A stretch of DNA of 64,000 nucleotides from Sphingomonas kyeonggiensis (GTDB lineage: Bacteria > Pseudomonadota > Alphaproteobacteria > Sphingomonadales > Sphingomonadaceae): NCBI RefSeq assembly GCF_014204495.1, contig NZ_JACHLN010000003.1:744001-808000 (forward strand), given 5' to 3'. Shown here piece by piece: positions 8,314 through 16,497 of the stretch. Both the position numbers and the translations under genes were made by a program. Every line of letters begins with the position of its first letter. The first letter of the stretch is position 1. Below the pieces are notes generated by a model. That model did not search any database and had not been told where the DNA came from. It worked only from the letters and a program-made list of their open reading frames with translations.

Positions 8314-9738
8314 ATGCGCAGCTATCTGAAGCAGTTCATCGGTGGCGAATGGGTCGATAGCGTCGGCGGCACCCGCCACGAAGTCATCAACCCGGCGACC
8401 GAGGAAGCGGTCACCGAGATCACCCTCGGCTCCGAAGCCGATGTCGACAAGGCCGTGGCTGCGGCGCGCAAGGCGTTCGAGAGCTTCTCGCGCACCAGTG
8501 TCGAGGAACGCGTCGCGCTGATCGAGGCTATCCTGGTCGAGTACAAGAAGCGCGCCGGCGACATGGCCGAGGCGATCAGCCTCGAGATGGGCGCCCCGAT
8601 CAGCCTGGCCAAGACCGCGCAGGTCGGCTCGGGCCTCGGCCATTTCATGTCCGCCGCCAATGCCCTCAAGGAATTCCAGTTCGAGGAGCAGATCGGCAAC
8701 TCGCTGGTCGTCCATGAACCCATCGGCGTCGTGGCGATGATCACGCCGTGGAACTGGCCGCTCAACCAGATCGTCTCGAAGGTCGCCCCCGCGCTCGCCG
8801 CCGGCTGTTGCATGGTGCTAAAGCCTTCGGAAGAGGCGCCCGGTTGCGCGATGATCTTCGCCGAAGTGCTTGCCGCCGCCGGCGTGCCCGCGGGCGTGTT
8901 CAACCTGGTCAATGGCGACGGCCCCGGCGTCGGCACCGCGCTCAGCCGCCACAAGGGCGTCGACATGGTGAGCTTCACCGGCTCCACCCGCGCCGGCGTG
9001 CTGGTCGCCAAGAATGCCGCCGAGACGGTGAAGCGCGTCCATCAGGAACTGGGCGGCAAGTCGCCCTCGCTGATGCTCGAAGGCGCCGATATGGGCCGCG
9101 CAGTCCAGACCACCCTGTTCAGCGTCCTGCTCAATTCAGGCCAGAGCTGCATCGCGCCGACCCGCCTGCTCGTCCCCGCCGGGCTGCAGGACCAGGTCGC
9201 CGCCGCCGCCACCGAAGTGATGAAGGCCACCCACACCGGCAATCCCGCCGAGGAAGGCCGCCATATCGGCCCGCTGGTCAACAAGACCCAGTGGGAGAAG
9301 GTCCAGGGCCTGATCGCCAAGGGCATGGAGGAAGGCGCGAAGCTCGAGGCCGGCGGCCCCGGCCGCCCGGACGGCGTCGAGACCGGCTATTTCGTCCGCC
9401 CGACCCTGTTCTCCGGCGTCACCAACGAGATGACGATCGCCCGCGAGGAGATCTTCGGGCCCGTCGTCACGATCATCCCCTATGCGGATGAGGAAGACGC
9501 CGTCCGCATCGCCAACGACACCGATTACGGCCTGTCCGCGGTGGTGTTCGGCAGCGGCGAGGCGGTCAGGCGCGTCGCTCCGCGGCTGCGCGCCGGCATG
9601 GTCTATGTGAATGGCGGCCAGCCCGATCCCAACCTGCCCTTCGGCGGCTACAAGCAGTCGGGCAATGGCCGCGAGCACGGCAAGTTCGGCCTGGCCGAGT
9701 TCCTGGAAGTGAAGGCCGTGGTGGGCGCGCTCGCCTGA
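8314..9738 (+). CDS. NAD(P)-dependent aldehyde dehydrogenase
   Basis: 474 residues from ATG 8314 (GAGAGGCGAGA upstream; the frame is open further left but without family sequence). All core ALDH residues are visible: TPWNWP (Asn147, oxyanion hole), the nucleotide motif FTGSTRAG, catalytic base Glu245 in QELGGKSP, and nucleophile Cys279 in GQSCIAP. The closing IFGPV and LPFGGYKQSG motifs are present. It oxidises an aldehyde to the acid; the substrate cannot be told from sequence. The stop overlaps the start of the next gene (TGATG), so the two are co-translated. Confidence 0.93.
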   Translation: MRSYLKQFIGGEWVDSVGGTRHEVINPATEEAVTEITLGSEADVDKAVAAARKAFESFSRTSVEERVALIEAILVEYKKRAGDMAEAISLEMGAPISLAKTAQVGSGLGHFMSAANALKEFQFEEQIGNSLVVHEPIGVVAMITPWNWPLNQIVSKVAPALAAGCCMVLKPSEEAPGCAMIFAEVLAAAGVPAGVFNLVNGDGPGVGTALSRHKGVDMVSFTGSTRAGVLVAKNAAETVKRVHQELGGKSPSLMLEGADMGRAVQTTLFSVLLNSGQSCIAPTRLLVPAGLQDQVAAAATEVMKATHTGNPAEEGRHIGPLVNKTQWEKVQGLIAKGMEEGAKLEAGGPGRPDGVETGYFVRPTLFSGVTNEMTIAREEIFGPVVTIIPYADEEDAVRIANDTDYGLSAVVFGSGEAVRRVAPRLRAGMVYVNGGQPDPNLPFGGYKQSGNGREHGKFGLAEFLEVKAVVGALA

Positions 9739-10562
9739 TGCGGACCGCCCTGTTCCTCGCCGCTCTGCTCGCGCCGTCGCTGGCGATGGCGCAGCAGGCC
9801 GGCGACCAGTTCCAGCTCGTCCGCACCACCGAAACCCAGCAGCGCAGCGCCGGCTCGATGAGCAGCGCGCGCAACAGCGATGCGCTGGTCGAGCGCGTGG
9901 TCTCGGCCACGCCGGCGGGCGTCGAGCTCGAATACAGCCTGCCGCCGGGCAGCCGCTCCGCCGACTGGACCTTCCCGCTGCGCGTCTTCCAGCCGCAGTC
10001 CGGCCCGCTCCAGCTCCGCAACCGCGCCGAGCTGGAAACGCGCATCGCCAGCTGGCTCAAGGGCGCGAACCTGACGCGCGCCGCCTGTGGCCGCTGGGTC
10101 GCCGGCTGGAACAGCTTCCGCATCGAGTGCGACCCCGAGGCCGCGCTGCGCGCCGTCGACGCCTTCGCGATCGGCCAGATCAGGCTCGCCGAGGGCGCCC
10201 CCTATGCCGATGCCCAGGCCCAGCGCCCGGTGCCGCTCAAGGCCAAGCCCGACGGCAAGGGCTTCACCGCCGAGCTGGCGATCGATCCCGCGCGCCTTCG
10301 CGACGATCTGGCCAGGGGCGATGTCGCCCTGGCCGAGCTCAACGGGCAGAAGCTCAGCCTCGAGGCCGCCCGCAAGGCACGGGCCGCCGACCAGGTCTCG
10401 GGCACGATCAAGGTGACGATCGACACCGCCGGCGACGTCCGCCGCCGTGCGCGGGTTGTCACCCAGACGATCACCCGGGGCGGCCAGAGCGAGACCCGCA
10501 CCACCACCGAGATCGTCGAGCGCCGCCCGATCAAGCAGCGCGTCGACCCGAACAGCATCTGA
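9738..10562 (+). CDS. Exported protein of unknown function
   Basis: 274 residues, start ATG overlapping the aldehyde dehydrogenase stop by one base. Signal peptide 1-18 (LLAPSLAMAQ). The mature protein has two Cys (in ACGRW and IECDP) that could form a disulfide, a central beta-rich part, and a C-terminal region TIKVTIDTAGDVRRRARVV resembling a secreted beta-domain. I recognise no family. Co-translation with an aldehyde dehydrogenase does not give a clear role. A partial hairpin (10568-10591) separates it from the converging oxidoreductase gene. Confidence 0.6.
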   Translation: MRTALFLAALLAPSLAMAQQAGDQFQLVRTTETQQRSAGSMSSARNSDALVERVVSATPAGVELEYSLPPGSRSADWTFPLRVFQPQSGPLQLRNRAELETRIASWLKGANLTRAACGRWVAGWNSFRIECDPEAALRAVDAFAIGQIRLAEGAPYADAQAQRPVPLKAKPDGKGFTAELAIDPARLRDDLARGDVALAELNGQKLSLEAARKARAADQVSGTIKVTIDTAGDVRRRARVVTQTITRGGQSETRTTTEIVERRPIKQRVDPNSI

Positions 10563-10567
10563 CCCGC

Positions 10568-10591
10568 CTTCCCCCCGCCCGGGGAGGGAAG
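10568..10591. terminator. Possible terminator hairpin between convergent genes
   Basis: CTTCCC (10568-10573) pairs with GGGAAG (10586-10591) with partial inner GC pairing. It lies between converging stop codons at 10562 and 10594. No T-run follows, so termination is only suggested by position. Confidence 0.35.
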
Positions 10592-10593
10592 CC

Positions 10594-11568
10594 TTACGGG
10601 ATCAGCACCGTCGATCCGGTCGTCTTCCCCGCTTCCAGCGCGCGGTGCGCATCGGCGGCATCCTCAAGCGCGAACCGCTGGCCGATGTCCGCCCGCACCG
10701 CGCCGCTGCGCAGCATCTGGAACAGCCGCGCGCTGCCCAGCGCGCGCTCCTCGGGCGTCACATAATAATCGAACATCGTCGGCCGGGTGACATAGACCGA
10801 GCCGGCCCGCGCCAGCGATCCCAGCGCGACGCCCTCCACCGGGCCGCTGGCATTGCCGAAGCTCACCACCAGCCCGCGCCGCCGCACGCTGGCCAGCGAG
10901 CCTTCCCAGGTCGCCTTGCCGACACCGTCGAGCACCACTTCCACGCCCGCGCCGCCGGTGATCCCGCGCACCCATTCGGCCACGCCGTCGCCGCGCGAGA
11001 CCAGCACATGGTCCGCACCCGCGGCCTCGGCCAGCGCCACCTTCTCCTGCGAACCCACCGTCGCCAGCACGGTCGCGCCGATCGCCTTGAGCCAGCGCAC
11101 CGCGATCTGGCCGACGCCGCCGGCCGCGGCATGGACCAGCACATGCCAGCCCGGCTCCACCCGGGCGCAGCGCTCGACCAGGAACTCCACCGTGCCACCC
11201 TTGAGCAGCGCCGCCGCCGCGGTCTCGTCGCTGATGTCGTCGGGCAGCGCGAACAGGTTCGCTGCCGGCACGTTGCGCGCCGTCGAATAGGCGCCGAGCC
11301 CGGGCCCGAAGGTCGCCACCCGGTCGCCGACCGCGAATTCGGTCACGCCCTCGCCCACTGCCTCGATCACGCCCGCCGCTTCGCCGCCCAGCCCGCTCGG
11401 CAGCGGCACCGGATAGAGGCCCGAGCGAAAATAGGTGTCGATGAAGTTCAGCCCCACCGCGGTGTTGCGCATCCGCACTTCGCCCAGCGCGAGCGGCGCC
11501 AGTTCGACATCCACCCACTGGATGACTTCGGGCCCGCCGGTCCGTTCGATCCGTGCCATACGCTCCAT
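10594..11568 (-). CDS. NADPH:quinone oxidoreductase-type zinc-free alcohol dehydrogenase
   Basis: 324 residues from ATG 11568 (AGGAG seven bases upstream); the frame stays open into the next gene, but the family start is here. It follows the quinone oxidoreductase (QOR/crotonase-reductase) pattern: LNFIDTYFRSGLY, GGEAAGVIEAVG, and nucleotide motif AAAGGVGQIAV near residues 144-155, without the zinc ligands of classical alcohol dehydrogenases. It likely reduces quinones or alpha,beta-unsaturated carbonyls with NADPH in the cytoplasm. It lies 14 bases downstream of the SLC13-type permease gene and is probably transcribed with it. Confidence 0.9.
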   Translation of the reverse strand: MERMARIERTGGPEVIQWVDVELAPLALGEVRMRNTAVGLNFIDTYFRSGLYPVPLPSGLGGEAAGVIEAVGEGVTEFAVGDRVATFGPGLGAYSTARNVPAANLFALPDDISDETAAAALLKGGTVEFLVERCARVEPGWHVLVHAAAGGVGQIAVRWLKAIGATVLATVGSQEKVALAEAAGADHVLVSRGDGVAEWVRGITGGAGVEVVLDGVGKATWEGSLASVRRRGLVVSFGNASGPVEGVALGSLARAGSVYVTRPTMFDYYVTPEERALGSARLFQMLRSGAVRADIGQRFALEDAADAHRALEAGKTTGSTVLIP

Positions 11569-11582
11569 CACGCGACTCCTGC

Positions 11583-13355
11583 TCAATGTACCGGCCACAC
11601 CCATAGGATCAGCGGCGTGCCGACCACCAGCACGATCACCGAGAGCGGCGCCCCCAGCCGCGCATAATCGCCGAACCGGTATCCGCCCGGGCCCATCACC
11701 AGCGTGTTGCACTGGTGGCCGATCGGCGTGAGGAAATCGCAGCCCGCGCCCACCGCCGTCGCCATCAGGAACGCCTCGGGCCGGTAGCCGAGCTCGCTGG
11801 CGAAGGTCGCGGCGATCGGTGCCATCACCAGCACGGTCGCGGCATTGTTGAGGAACGGCGTCACCGCCATCGCCGCCGCCAGGATCAGCGCCACCGCGCC
11901 CCAGGGCGGCAGCGTCGCGGCGAAATTCCCCAGCCAGTCGCCGATGATCTGGCTGGCGCCGGTGGTTCTCAGCGAATCCGATACCGGGATCAGCGCGCCG
12001 AGCATCACCAGGATCGGCCATTCGATATGGTCATAGGCCTCACGCACCGGCAGCGCACCGCTCAGGATCGTCAGCCCCGCGGCCGCGAAGAACGCCACCG
12101 CCACCGGCACATAGCCCAAAGCCGTCGCCAGCATCGCCGCGCCCAGGATCGCGATCGGCAGCAGCCCCTTGCGCGCGCTGCCCAGCCGCAGGGTGCGCTG
12201 CGCCAGCGGCAGGCAGCCCAGCTCGCCCAGCCGCTCGAACAGCAGGTCGAGCGGCCCCTGCAGCACGATCACATCGCCCGGCTCGAGCATCACGTCGCCC
12301 AGTCGCCGCGCCAGCCGGTCGCCCCGGCGCGATACCGCGATCAGGTTCACCCCGAAGCGCTCGTGCAGTCCCAGCCGCCCGGCGGTCCGCCCGATCAGCG
12401 GGCTCTCGGTACCGATCACCGCCTCGATCACCCCGACTTCGCTGCTCGCTCCGTCGGGCGCCTCGCGGTGCGCGCCTTCCAGCTCCAGCCGGTCGCTGGC
12501 GATCACTCGCTCCAGGCTGTCGGGCGATCCGGCGAGGATCAGCACGTCCTCGGGCTTGAGCACCGCGTCGGGAAAGGGCGTCGAGCGGATGCCCGAGCGC
12601 AGGATCGCGGTGACCATCACCTCGCCGTCATGCCGCTCGCGGAATGCCGCCACGGTCTCGTCCACCGCCGGCGATCCGGCGGGGATCTCCGCCTCGGTCA
12701 CATAGTCCTGGATGTCGATCGCTTCGCCCAGCGTCGGCGCCGCCCGCCGGTCGCGCGGCAGCAGCCGGTAGCCGAAGCGCAGGAACACCAGCCCGACCAA
12801 AGTCAGCCCCAACCCCACCGGCGCATAGTCGAACATGCCGAAGGGCTGCCCGGTCATCTCCTCGCGCACCCGGCTGACGATGATGTTGGGCGACGTGCCG
12901 ATCAGCGTGATCAGCCCGCCGAGCAGCGAGGCGAAGCTCATCGGCATCAGATAGGCCGCCGGCGACACCCCCGCCTTCTTGCTTATCTGCAGCGCCACCG
13001 GGATCATCATCGCCAGCGCGCCGATATTCTTGACCAGTGCGGAGGCGAAGCCGACCGAGGCGCTGAGCAGGAGGAGCTGCGAGCGGACATGGGTGACCCG
13101 CTTCTGCAGCACCAGCATCGCCCGCTCGATCACCCCGGAACGCTGCACCGCGCCCGACAGCACCAGCGCGCTCGCCACGATGATGACGATGTCGTCGGAA
13201 AAGCCGGTGAACGCCTGTTTCGGGCTGACGATGCCCAGCGCCAGCGCCGCGAGCAGCGCGATCACCGCGACCATGTCGTAGCGGAATTTCCCCCAGATGA
13301 AGAGCAGCATCATGCCGACGAGCACGCCGACGGAAAGCAATTGGGGCGTGTTCAT
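11583..13355 (-). CDS. SLC13/DASS-type anion permease with two TrkA-C domains
   Basis: 590 residues from ATG 13355; a GTG at 13400 would add 15 residues but shows no better ribosome site. The N-terminal half has about five membrane spans with SFASLLGGLITLIGTSPN, the sodium/anion-binding hairpin of the SLC13/CitT family. Residues about 205-380 contain two RCK_C/TrkA-C modules (IRSTPFPDAVLKPEDVLILA and FGVNLIAVSRRGDRL). A second set of spans follows with TPFLNNAATVLVMAPIA. It probably carries a divalent anion such as sulfate or a dicarboxylate, gated by ligand binding to the TrkA-C part. The exact substrate is not evident. Confidence 0.9.
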   Translation of the reverse strand: MNTPQLLSVGVLVGMMLLFIWGKFRYDMVAVIALLAALALGIVSPKQAFTGFSDDIVIIVASALVLSGAVQRSGVIERAMLVLQKRVTHVRSQLLLLSASVGFASALVKNIGALAMMIPVALQISKKAGVSPAAYLMPMSFASLLGGLITLIGTSPNIIVSRVREEMTGQPFGMFDYAPVGLGLTLVGLVFLRFGYRLLPRDRRAAPTLGEAIDIQDYVTEAEIPAGSPAVDETVAAFRERHDGEVMVTAILRSGIRSTPFPDAVLKPEDVLILAGSPDSLERVIASDRLELEGAHREAPDGASSEVGVIEAVIGTESPLIGRTAGRLGLHERFGVNLIAVSRRGDRLARRLGDVMLEPGDVIVLQGPLDLLFERLGELGCLPLAQRTLRLGSARKGLLPIAILGAAMLATALGYVPVAVAFFAAAGLTILSGALPVREAYDHIEWPILVMLGALIPVSDSLRTTGASQIIGDWLGNFAATLPPWGAVALILAAAMAVTPFLNNAATVLVMAPIAATFASELGYRPEAFLMATAVGAGCDFLTPIGHQCNTLVMGPGGYRFGDYARLGAPLSVIVLVVGTPLILWVWPVH

Positions 13356-13404
13356 CGCATGGGAGAACGCCACGCGATGGTTTCGGGTCCGTGCCCGCAC
13401 TTTA

Positions 13405-13431
13405 AAGCCCCTCCCCTTGGGGGAGGGGCTT
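13405..13431 (-). terminator. Strong GC hairpin after the 70-aa gene
   Basis: A 12-bp perfect stem (13405-13416 with 13420-13431) and a 3-base loop. On the minus strand it follows the stop of the 70-aa gene and is succeeded by TTTAAAG, so it can act as that gene's terminator. It separates that gene from the permease gene. Confidence 0.6.
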
Positions 13432-13440
13432 AGAAGGGCC

Positions 13441-13653
13441 TTAGTGCACCGTCCCCACGGCCCTGCCCACCGACATCAGCACGATCAGCCGCTCGATCTG
13501 GCGCCAGCGGCAGAAGTGGATGTGGTTGCCGAGGTCGCGGCTGCGGTCGGCACGCGCGGCTGCCTCGCTGCCGGCAAGCTCGCCGAAGCAGGCAATGAGT
13601 TCATTGGCGTCGGCGATTTCGCGGCGATCACCGAGATAGGGCATCATATCCAT
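13441..13653 (-). CDS. Conserved small protein of unknown function (70 aa)
   Basis: 70 residues, ATG at 13653. Sequence MDMMPYLGDRREIADANELI, then two notable clusters: EAAARADRSRDLGNHIHF and CRWRQIERLIVLM. Invariant-looking charged/aromatic positions and a good terminator suggest a real gene, and I recall similar short proteins in sphingomonads, but no function is known to me. One Cys next to two His-containing segments could hint at metal binding; this is speculative. It is monocistronic, with the nearest neighbour on the plus strand at 13813. Confidence 0.6.
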   Translation of the reverse strand: MDMMPYLGDRREIADANELIACFGELAGSEAAARADRSRDLGNHIHFCRWRQIERLIVLMSVGRAVGTVH

Positions 13654-13812
13654 GCGCGCGAGAGACTCACGACGCGTGCCAACTTCCTGCGATTCAACCG
13701 TTTCCGCGCCACACGAGAGTCAATTCGCGGTAACCATCCCGGAATCGCCGTGCCGCGTGCCCCGGCATGGCACAGGTAGCGTCCCGGCCCGGGACGTGGC
13801 AGACAGGACCGC

Positions 13813-13998
13813 ATGACCAAGACCCCTTCCAAGACGCCGATGGCCGGCGGCTTCCTGCTCGCGCTCTGCCTGCTCGTCGGCGTGTTCGCCGGCATCGCGA
13901 AGGGCGAGGCGTCGTTCGGCTTCGTGATCGGGCTCGGCGTAGGGCTCGCGCTGCTGATCGCGGTATGGGTCGTCGATCGCGTGCGCGTGGGGAGATAA
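13813..13998 (+). CDS. Small two-span membrane protein
   Basis: 61 residues from ATG 13813. Two hydrophobic helices (about 11-28, GGFLLALCLLVGVFAGI, and 35-52, GFVIGLGVGLALLIAVWVV) joined by a short KGEASF loop, with basic N- and C-termini, give an inner-membrane hairpin topology. No family is recognised. It stands alone, preceded by a short GTCCCGG/CCGGGAC hairpin (about 13781-13795) and followed by an inverted repeat pair. Confidence 0.55.
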   Translation: MTKTPSKTPMAGGFLLALCLLVGVFAGIAKGEASFGFVIGLGVGLALLIAVWVVDRVRVGR

Positions 13999-14015
13999 GG
14001 TCAGCACCGCTTTTA

Positions 14016-14110
14016 CCCCGGCGAAGGCCGGGGCCCAGACTAAGCAGTGCGCGGCGAAGACGCGCCAAGGCGCGTGACTTTCAAGGACTGGGCCCCGGCC
14101 TTCGCCGGGG
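14016..14110. repeat. Inverted pair of REP-like hairpins
   Basis: A 23-base unit at 14016-14038 (CCCCGGCGAAGGCCGGGG then CCCAG) is repeated as its exact reverse complement at 14088-14110, with 49 bases between. Each unit is itself a hairpin, so the whole forms a BIME-like structure. It fills the intergenic space between the small membrane protein and the 3' end of the S24 repressor gene. Probable roles are transcript stabilisation or termination; it is not a coding region. Confidence 0.75.
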
Positions 14111-14137
14111 AAAAGGCAGATCCTGCGCAACGGCGCC

Positions 14138-14758
14138 CTAAACCGCCCGCCCCAGCCAGGCGACCCGCCCGACAATCTCCACCGCCCGCGCCGGTACCAC
14201 CCGGTCATCCCACTCCGGATTGTCCGAGACCACCTCGATCCCGCCGACGCTCACCCGCAGCCGCTTGACCATCAGTTCGCCGTCGAGCCGGATCACGAAC
14301 ACCCCGCCGCGCCCTTCCACCCGCCGCCGGTCGCGGTCGACCAGGATACGGTCGCCGTCCGCCAGCGTCGGCGCCATCGAATCGCCCTTCACCCGGATCA
14401 CCGAAGCCGCTTCGGCCCGTACGCCCAGTTCGCGCAGCAGCGCCGGGCTGAACTGGTCCGGCCGCCGCCGCGCCTCGCTATCGACCAACCCGCCGGGCCC
14501 GGCCGAGGCGCCGACATCAAGCCGCGCCACCTCGACCATTCCCTCCGGCTCCGGCCCTCCCAGCCGCGCCTCGGGCACCCCGAAATAGCGCGCCAGCAGC
14601 GACCGGTCCGCCTCGGCCAGCAGCCGCGGCGTGCCGCGCACCAGATATTGCTGGAGATAGGCCAGGTTGCGCCCAAGCAGCCGCGACAGTTCGGAGAGGT
14701 TCGCCCCCTGCTCCGCGATCAGCGCCTCCAGCGCGGCTCGTTGCGCCTCCGGATCCAT
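14138..14758 (-). CDS. S24-family (LexA/CI-like) transcriptional repressor
   Basis: 206 residues from ATG 14758 (the annotated frame could add five residues). Residues about 18-42 form a short helix-turn-helix (ANLSELSRLLGRNLAYLQQY). Residues 115-200 are an S24 peptidase fold with Ser127 in KGDSMAPT and Lys165 in ELMVKRL, the catalytic pair for self-cleavage in LexA/CI relatives. The usual Ala-Gly cleavage site could be near GASAGPGG (83-90). It lies divergent from a small Cro-like gene across repeated TAGGAA half-sites, so it probably represses both. Inducing signal unknown; DNA damage is an obvious candidate. Confidence 0.85.
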   Translation of the reverse strand: MDPEAQRAALEALIAEQGANLSELSRLLGRNLAYLQQYLVRGTPRLLAEADRSLLARYFGVPEARLGGPEPEGMVEVARLDVGASAGPGGLVDSEARRRPDQFSPALLRELGVRAEAASVIRVKGDSMAPTLADGDRILVDRDRRRVEGRGGVFVIRLDGELMVKRLRVSVGGIEVVSDNPEWDDRVVPARAVEIVGRVAWLGRAV

Positions 14759-14773
14759 AGTGGCGCAATACAT

Positions 14774-14819
14774 CTAGGATTTTTCCTAGACAAGTAGGAA
14801 ATAGAGAACAAATTAGGAA
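14774..14819. promoter_or_regulatory. Probable operator cluster of the S24 repressor (TAGGAA half-sites)
   Basis: CTAGGA-TTTT-TCCTAG (14774-14789) is a perfect palindrome. Further TAGGAA half-sites occur at 14795-14800 and 14814-14819, spaced 19 bases apart, about two helical turns. The cluster occupies the 94-base divergent promoter between the repressor (start 14758) and the 66-aa gene (start 14853), the expected place for autoregulation and control of both genes. Binding is inferred, not shown. Confidence 0.6.
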
Positions 14820-14852
14820 CGATCTTGAGCGAATCGGATGGGAGACCAGTGC

Positions 14853-15053
14853 ATGTCGGTGCATCGCAAGATCGAGAAATTCCTCCGGGCGACGGACATG
14901 CCGCCCACCAAGTTCGGCCGGCTTTCGGTGCGCGATCCGCGGCTGGTCCATGACCTGCGTCGCGGCCGCGAGCTCGGCCCGCGGATCAGCGCGCGGATCG
15001 AGGCGTTCCTCGCCGCGCAGCAGGCCCAGCGCCAGCAGGGGATCGGCCAATGA
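14853..15053 (+). CDS. Small Cro-like or helix-turn-helix protein (66 aa)
   Basis: 66 residues from ATG 14853, chosen because GGAGA stands seven bases upstream; an ATG at 14838 is in frame. The sequence SVHRKIEKFLRATDMPPTKFG followed by DPRLVHDLRRGRE has the length and helix spacing of a minimal DNA-binding helix-turn-helix domain, with a basic recognition-helix candidate (RLVHDLRRGR). It is divergent from the S24 repressor gene and overlaps the next gene by ATGA. A phage-type CI/Cro switch is an attractive model; no other phage genes are present. Confidence 0.6.
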   Translation: MSVHRKIEKFLRATDMPPTKFGRLSVRDPRLVHDLRRGRELGPRISARIEAFLAAQQAQRQQGIGQ

Positions 15054-15367
15054 GCCGGGGTCCCGATGCGGAAACCTTGCTCCGCCGCGCGCTGGAGGCG
15101 CAGGCGGAAGCCGCGGGCTGCCCGGTAACCCTGGTCGAATCGGACTGGAACCGCTGGGCCAGCGCCACCTTCACCGGCGCGCGTCACCTGCTCAAGCTGG
15201 CCGCCCCGCCCTCGCCCGCGCTCGATGCCTGGATCGCCCGCCTGCCCGAGGCGGAACTGCGCCTGCGCGGGCATCTGGTCGCCGATCTCGCAGTCGAGCA
15301 TGTCCGCCGCGCGGCGGATCGGGTGACGGTGTCGCTCGAGGTGCTGACGGTGGAGGAAGGGCGGTAG
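15050..15367 (+). CDS. Conserved hypothetical protein (105 aa)
   Basis: 105 residues; ATG 15050 overlaps the previous stop by four bases, so translation is coupled. No membrane span or signal is visible. The pattern TLLRRALEAQAEAAGCPVTL, then SDWNRWASATFTGARHLL and a beta-strand repeat at the end, suggests a compact alpha/beta fold. I recognise no family. The tight link to the Cro-like gene implies joint control by the S24 repressor. Confidence 0.55.
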   Translation: MSRGPDAETLLRRALEAQAEAAGCPVTLVESDWNRWASATFTGARHLLKLAAPPSPALDAWIARLPEAELRLRGHLVADLAVEHVRRAADRVTVSLEVLTVEEGR

Positions 15368-15382
15368 TGGACCGCAAATCCC

Positions 15383-15471
15383 CGTCACCCTGAACCTGTT
15401 TCAGGGTCCAACGCGCCTCAGGGGATATCGCTGGTGGAGAGTTGGATGCTGAAACAAGTTCAGCATGACGG
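15383..15471. repeat. 89-bp palindromic interspersed repeat, copy 1
   Basis: One of three 89-base copies in this window (others at 27535 and 34091). It starts CGTCACCCTGAAC and ends TTCAGCATGACGG, with inverted CGTCA/TGACG ends. It holds two inner hairpins (CCCTGAA/TTCAGGG and GCTGAA/TTCAGC) and a central GATATC. It lies between convergent genes ending at 15367 and 15478. Confidence 0.85.
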
Positions 15472-15477
15472 AAGAAA

Positions 15478-16497
15478 TCAGGCCGTCCGCCGCGCCAGGT
15501 TGCGCAGCGTGACCAGCGCCTCTTCCAGCCCGCGCTCCTGCTGCTTCGCTTCCGCGCGCGAGGTCGGCGCGATCCGCTTGTCGGCAACGCCGCGCTCGAG
15601 CCGCTCGAGCAGGGCATGGACCGAGGCGTCGGTCTCCGGCCGCACGATCCGCTCGCGCGGCGGCGTGGCCGCCGGCTCGGGTGCCTCGGGCAGCGGCGGC
15701 GGCACATGCGCGCGCACCGGCGGAGTCAGCTCGAAGATCTCGAACCGCTCGCTGGCATCGAACACCGACGGGCGCGGCGTGCGGCGCAGCGGCGCCAGCG
15801 GCACCGGCGCGGGCTTGGGCACGGCCGGGATCGCCTGCGGATCGAAGGCCGAGAGCGGCTGGTCGAAGTCGATCGGCATGTCCTGCTCGACCAGCGGCTG
15901 CGGCGCGGCTTCGGCGACGGGCTCGGGAGCCGGTTCGGGGGCCGGCGTGGTGTGAAGTTCGTAGACTTCTGCGGCCTCGGCCACCGGCTCCGGCACCACG
16001 GCAAGCGCTGGGGCTGGCACCGGCGCGGTCATCGGGCGCGGCGGGAAGATCACGTCGAAATCGACATGCTCGTCCTCGGGCTCGGCAGGCACGGCGGGCG
16101 CGCCGGCGCGGATCTCGAGGAACGGCTTGCCCAGGTCGCGGGTGGCGAGCAGCGGCGGGCGCGGCGGCGCATCGGGATGCGCATCGGCGCGGCGCAGCAC
16201 CGGGACCGGCACTTCGGCCGAGTCGACCGGTTCGGCTTCGCCGCCGATGGTCAGCCCGCGCGAGCCGAGCAGGATGAAGGCGGAAAGCCACATGAAGGCG
16301 CCGACGAACGCGCCCGCGCCCAGCGCCACGGCAAGGCGCGCGGTCAGCCCGAGCGGCGGCTCGGCGGCGGCGAGAATCGAGGGGAGACCGGAGTCCATCA
16401 CCAGCGCCTCGAGCGCGGGCACGGGGATCATCGCCACGCCAAGCGCAGCGAGTCCACCCGCGACCGCGGCGATCAGGGGCGCCAGCGGCAGGTTCAT
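15478..16497 (-). CDS. Membrane protein with long Pro/Ala/Glu-rich cytoplasmic region
   Basis: 339 residues from ATG 16497, which overlaps the stop of the glycosyltransferase gene by four bases. Two N-terminal membrane spans (about 5-30 and 55-80) are followed by roughly 200 residues of low-complexity Pro/Ala/Glu/Val sequence with repeated APEPAPEPVAEA-type units. A conserved-looking helical C-terminus follows (ASVHALLERLERGVADKR and RGLEEALVTLRNLARR). It resembles an anchored scaffold. No family is recognised. Coupling to an exosortase-associated glycosyltransferase suggests a part in polysaccharide production or its control. Confidence 0.6.
   Translation of the reverse strand: MNLPLAPLIAAVAGGLAALGVAMIPVPALEALVMDSGLPSILAAAEPPLGLTARLAVALGAGAFVGAFMWLSAFILLGSRGLTIGGEAEPVDSAEVPVPVLRRADAHPDAPPRPPLLATRDLGKPFLEIRAGAPAVPAEPEDEHVDFDVIFPPRPMTAPVPAPALAVVPEPVAEAAEVYELHTTPAPEPAPEPVAEAAPQPLVEQDMPIDFDQPLSAFDPQAIPAVPKPAPVPLAPLRRTPRPSVFDASERFEIFELTPPVRAHVPPPLPEAPEPAATPPRERIVRPETDASVHALLERLERGVADKRIAPTSRAEAKQQERGLEEALVTLRNLARRTA

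Noticed and set aside
11715..13433. A 572-codon frame opposite the SLC13-type permease gene
   Set aside because: A His/Arg/Gln-rich shadow of the permease gene with no ribosome site or domain.
13399..13433. A longer N-terminus for the SLC13-type permease from GTG 13400
   Set aside because: The added residues (RARTRNHRVAFSHA) are not family-like and would overlap the terminator hairpin; ATG 13355 is simpler.
13644..13895. Short frames around the 13.7 kb gap on both strands
   Set aside because: They lack ribosome sites and overlap the better supported 70-aa and 61-aa genes.
14853..15367. A prophage remnant around the S24 repressor
   Set aside because: No integrase, attachment site or structural phage gene is visible, and neighbours are chromosomal housekeeping-type genes.
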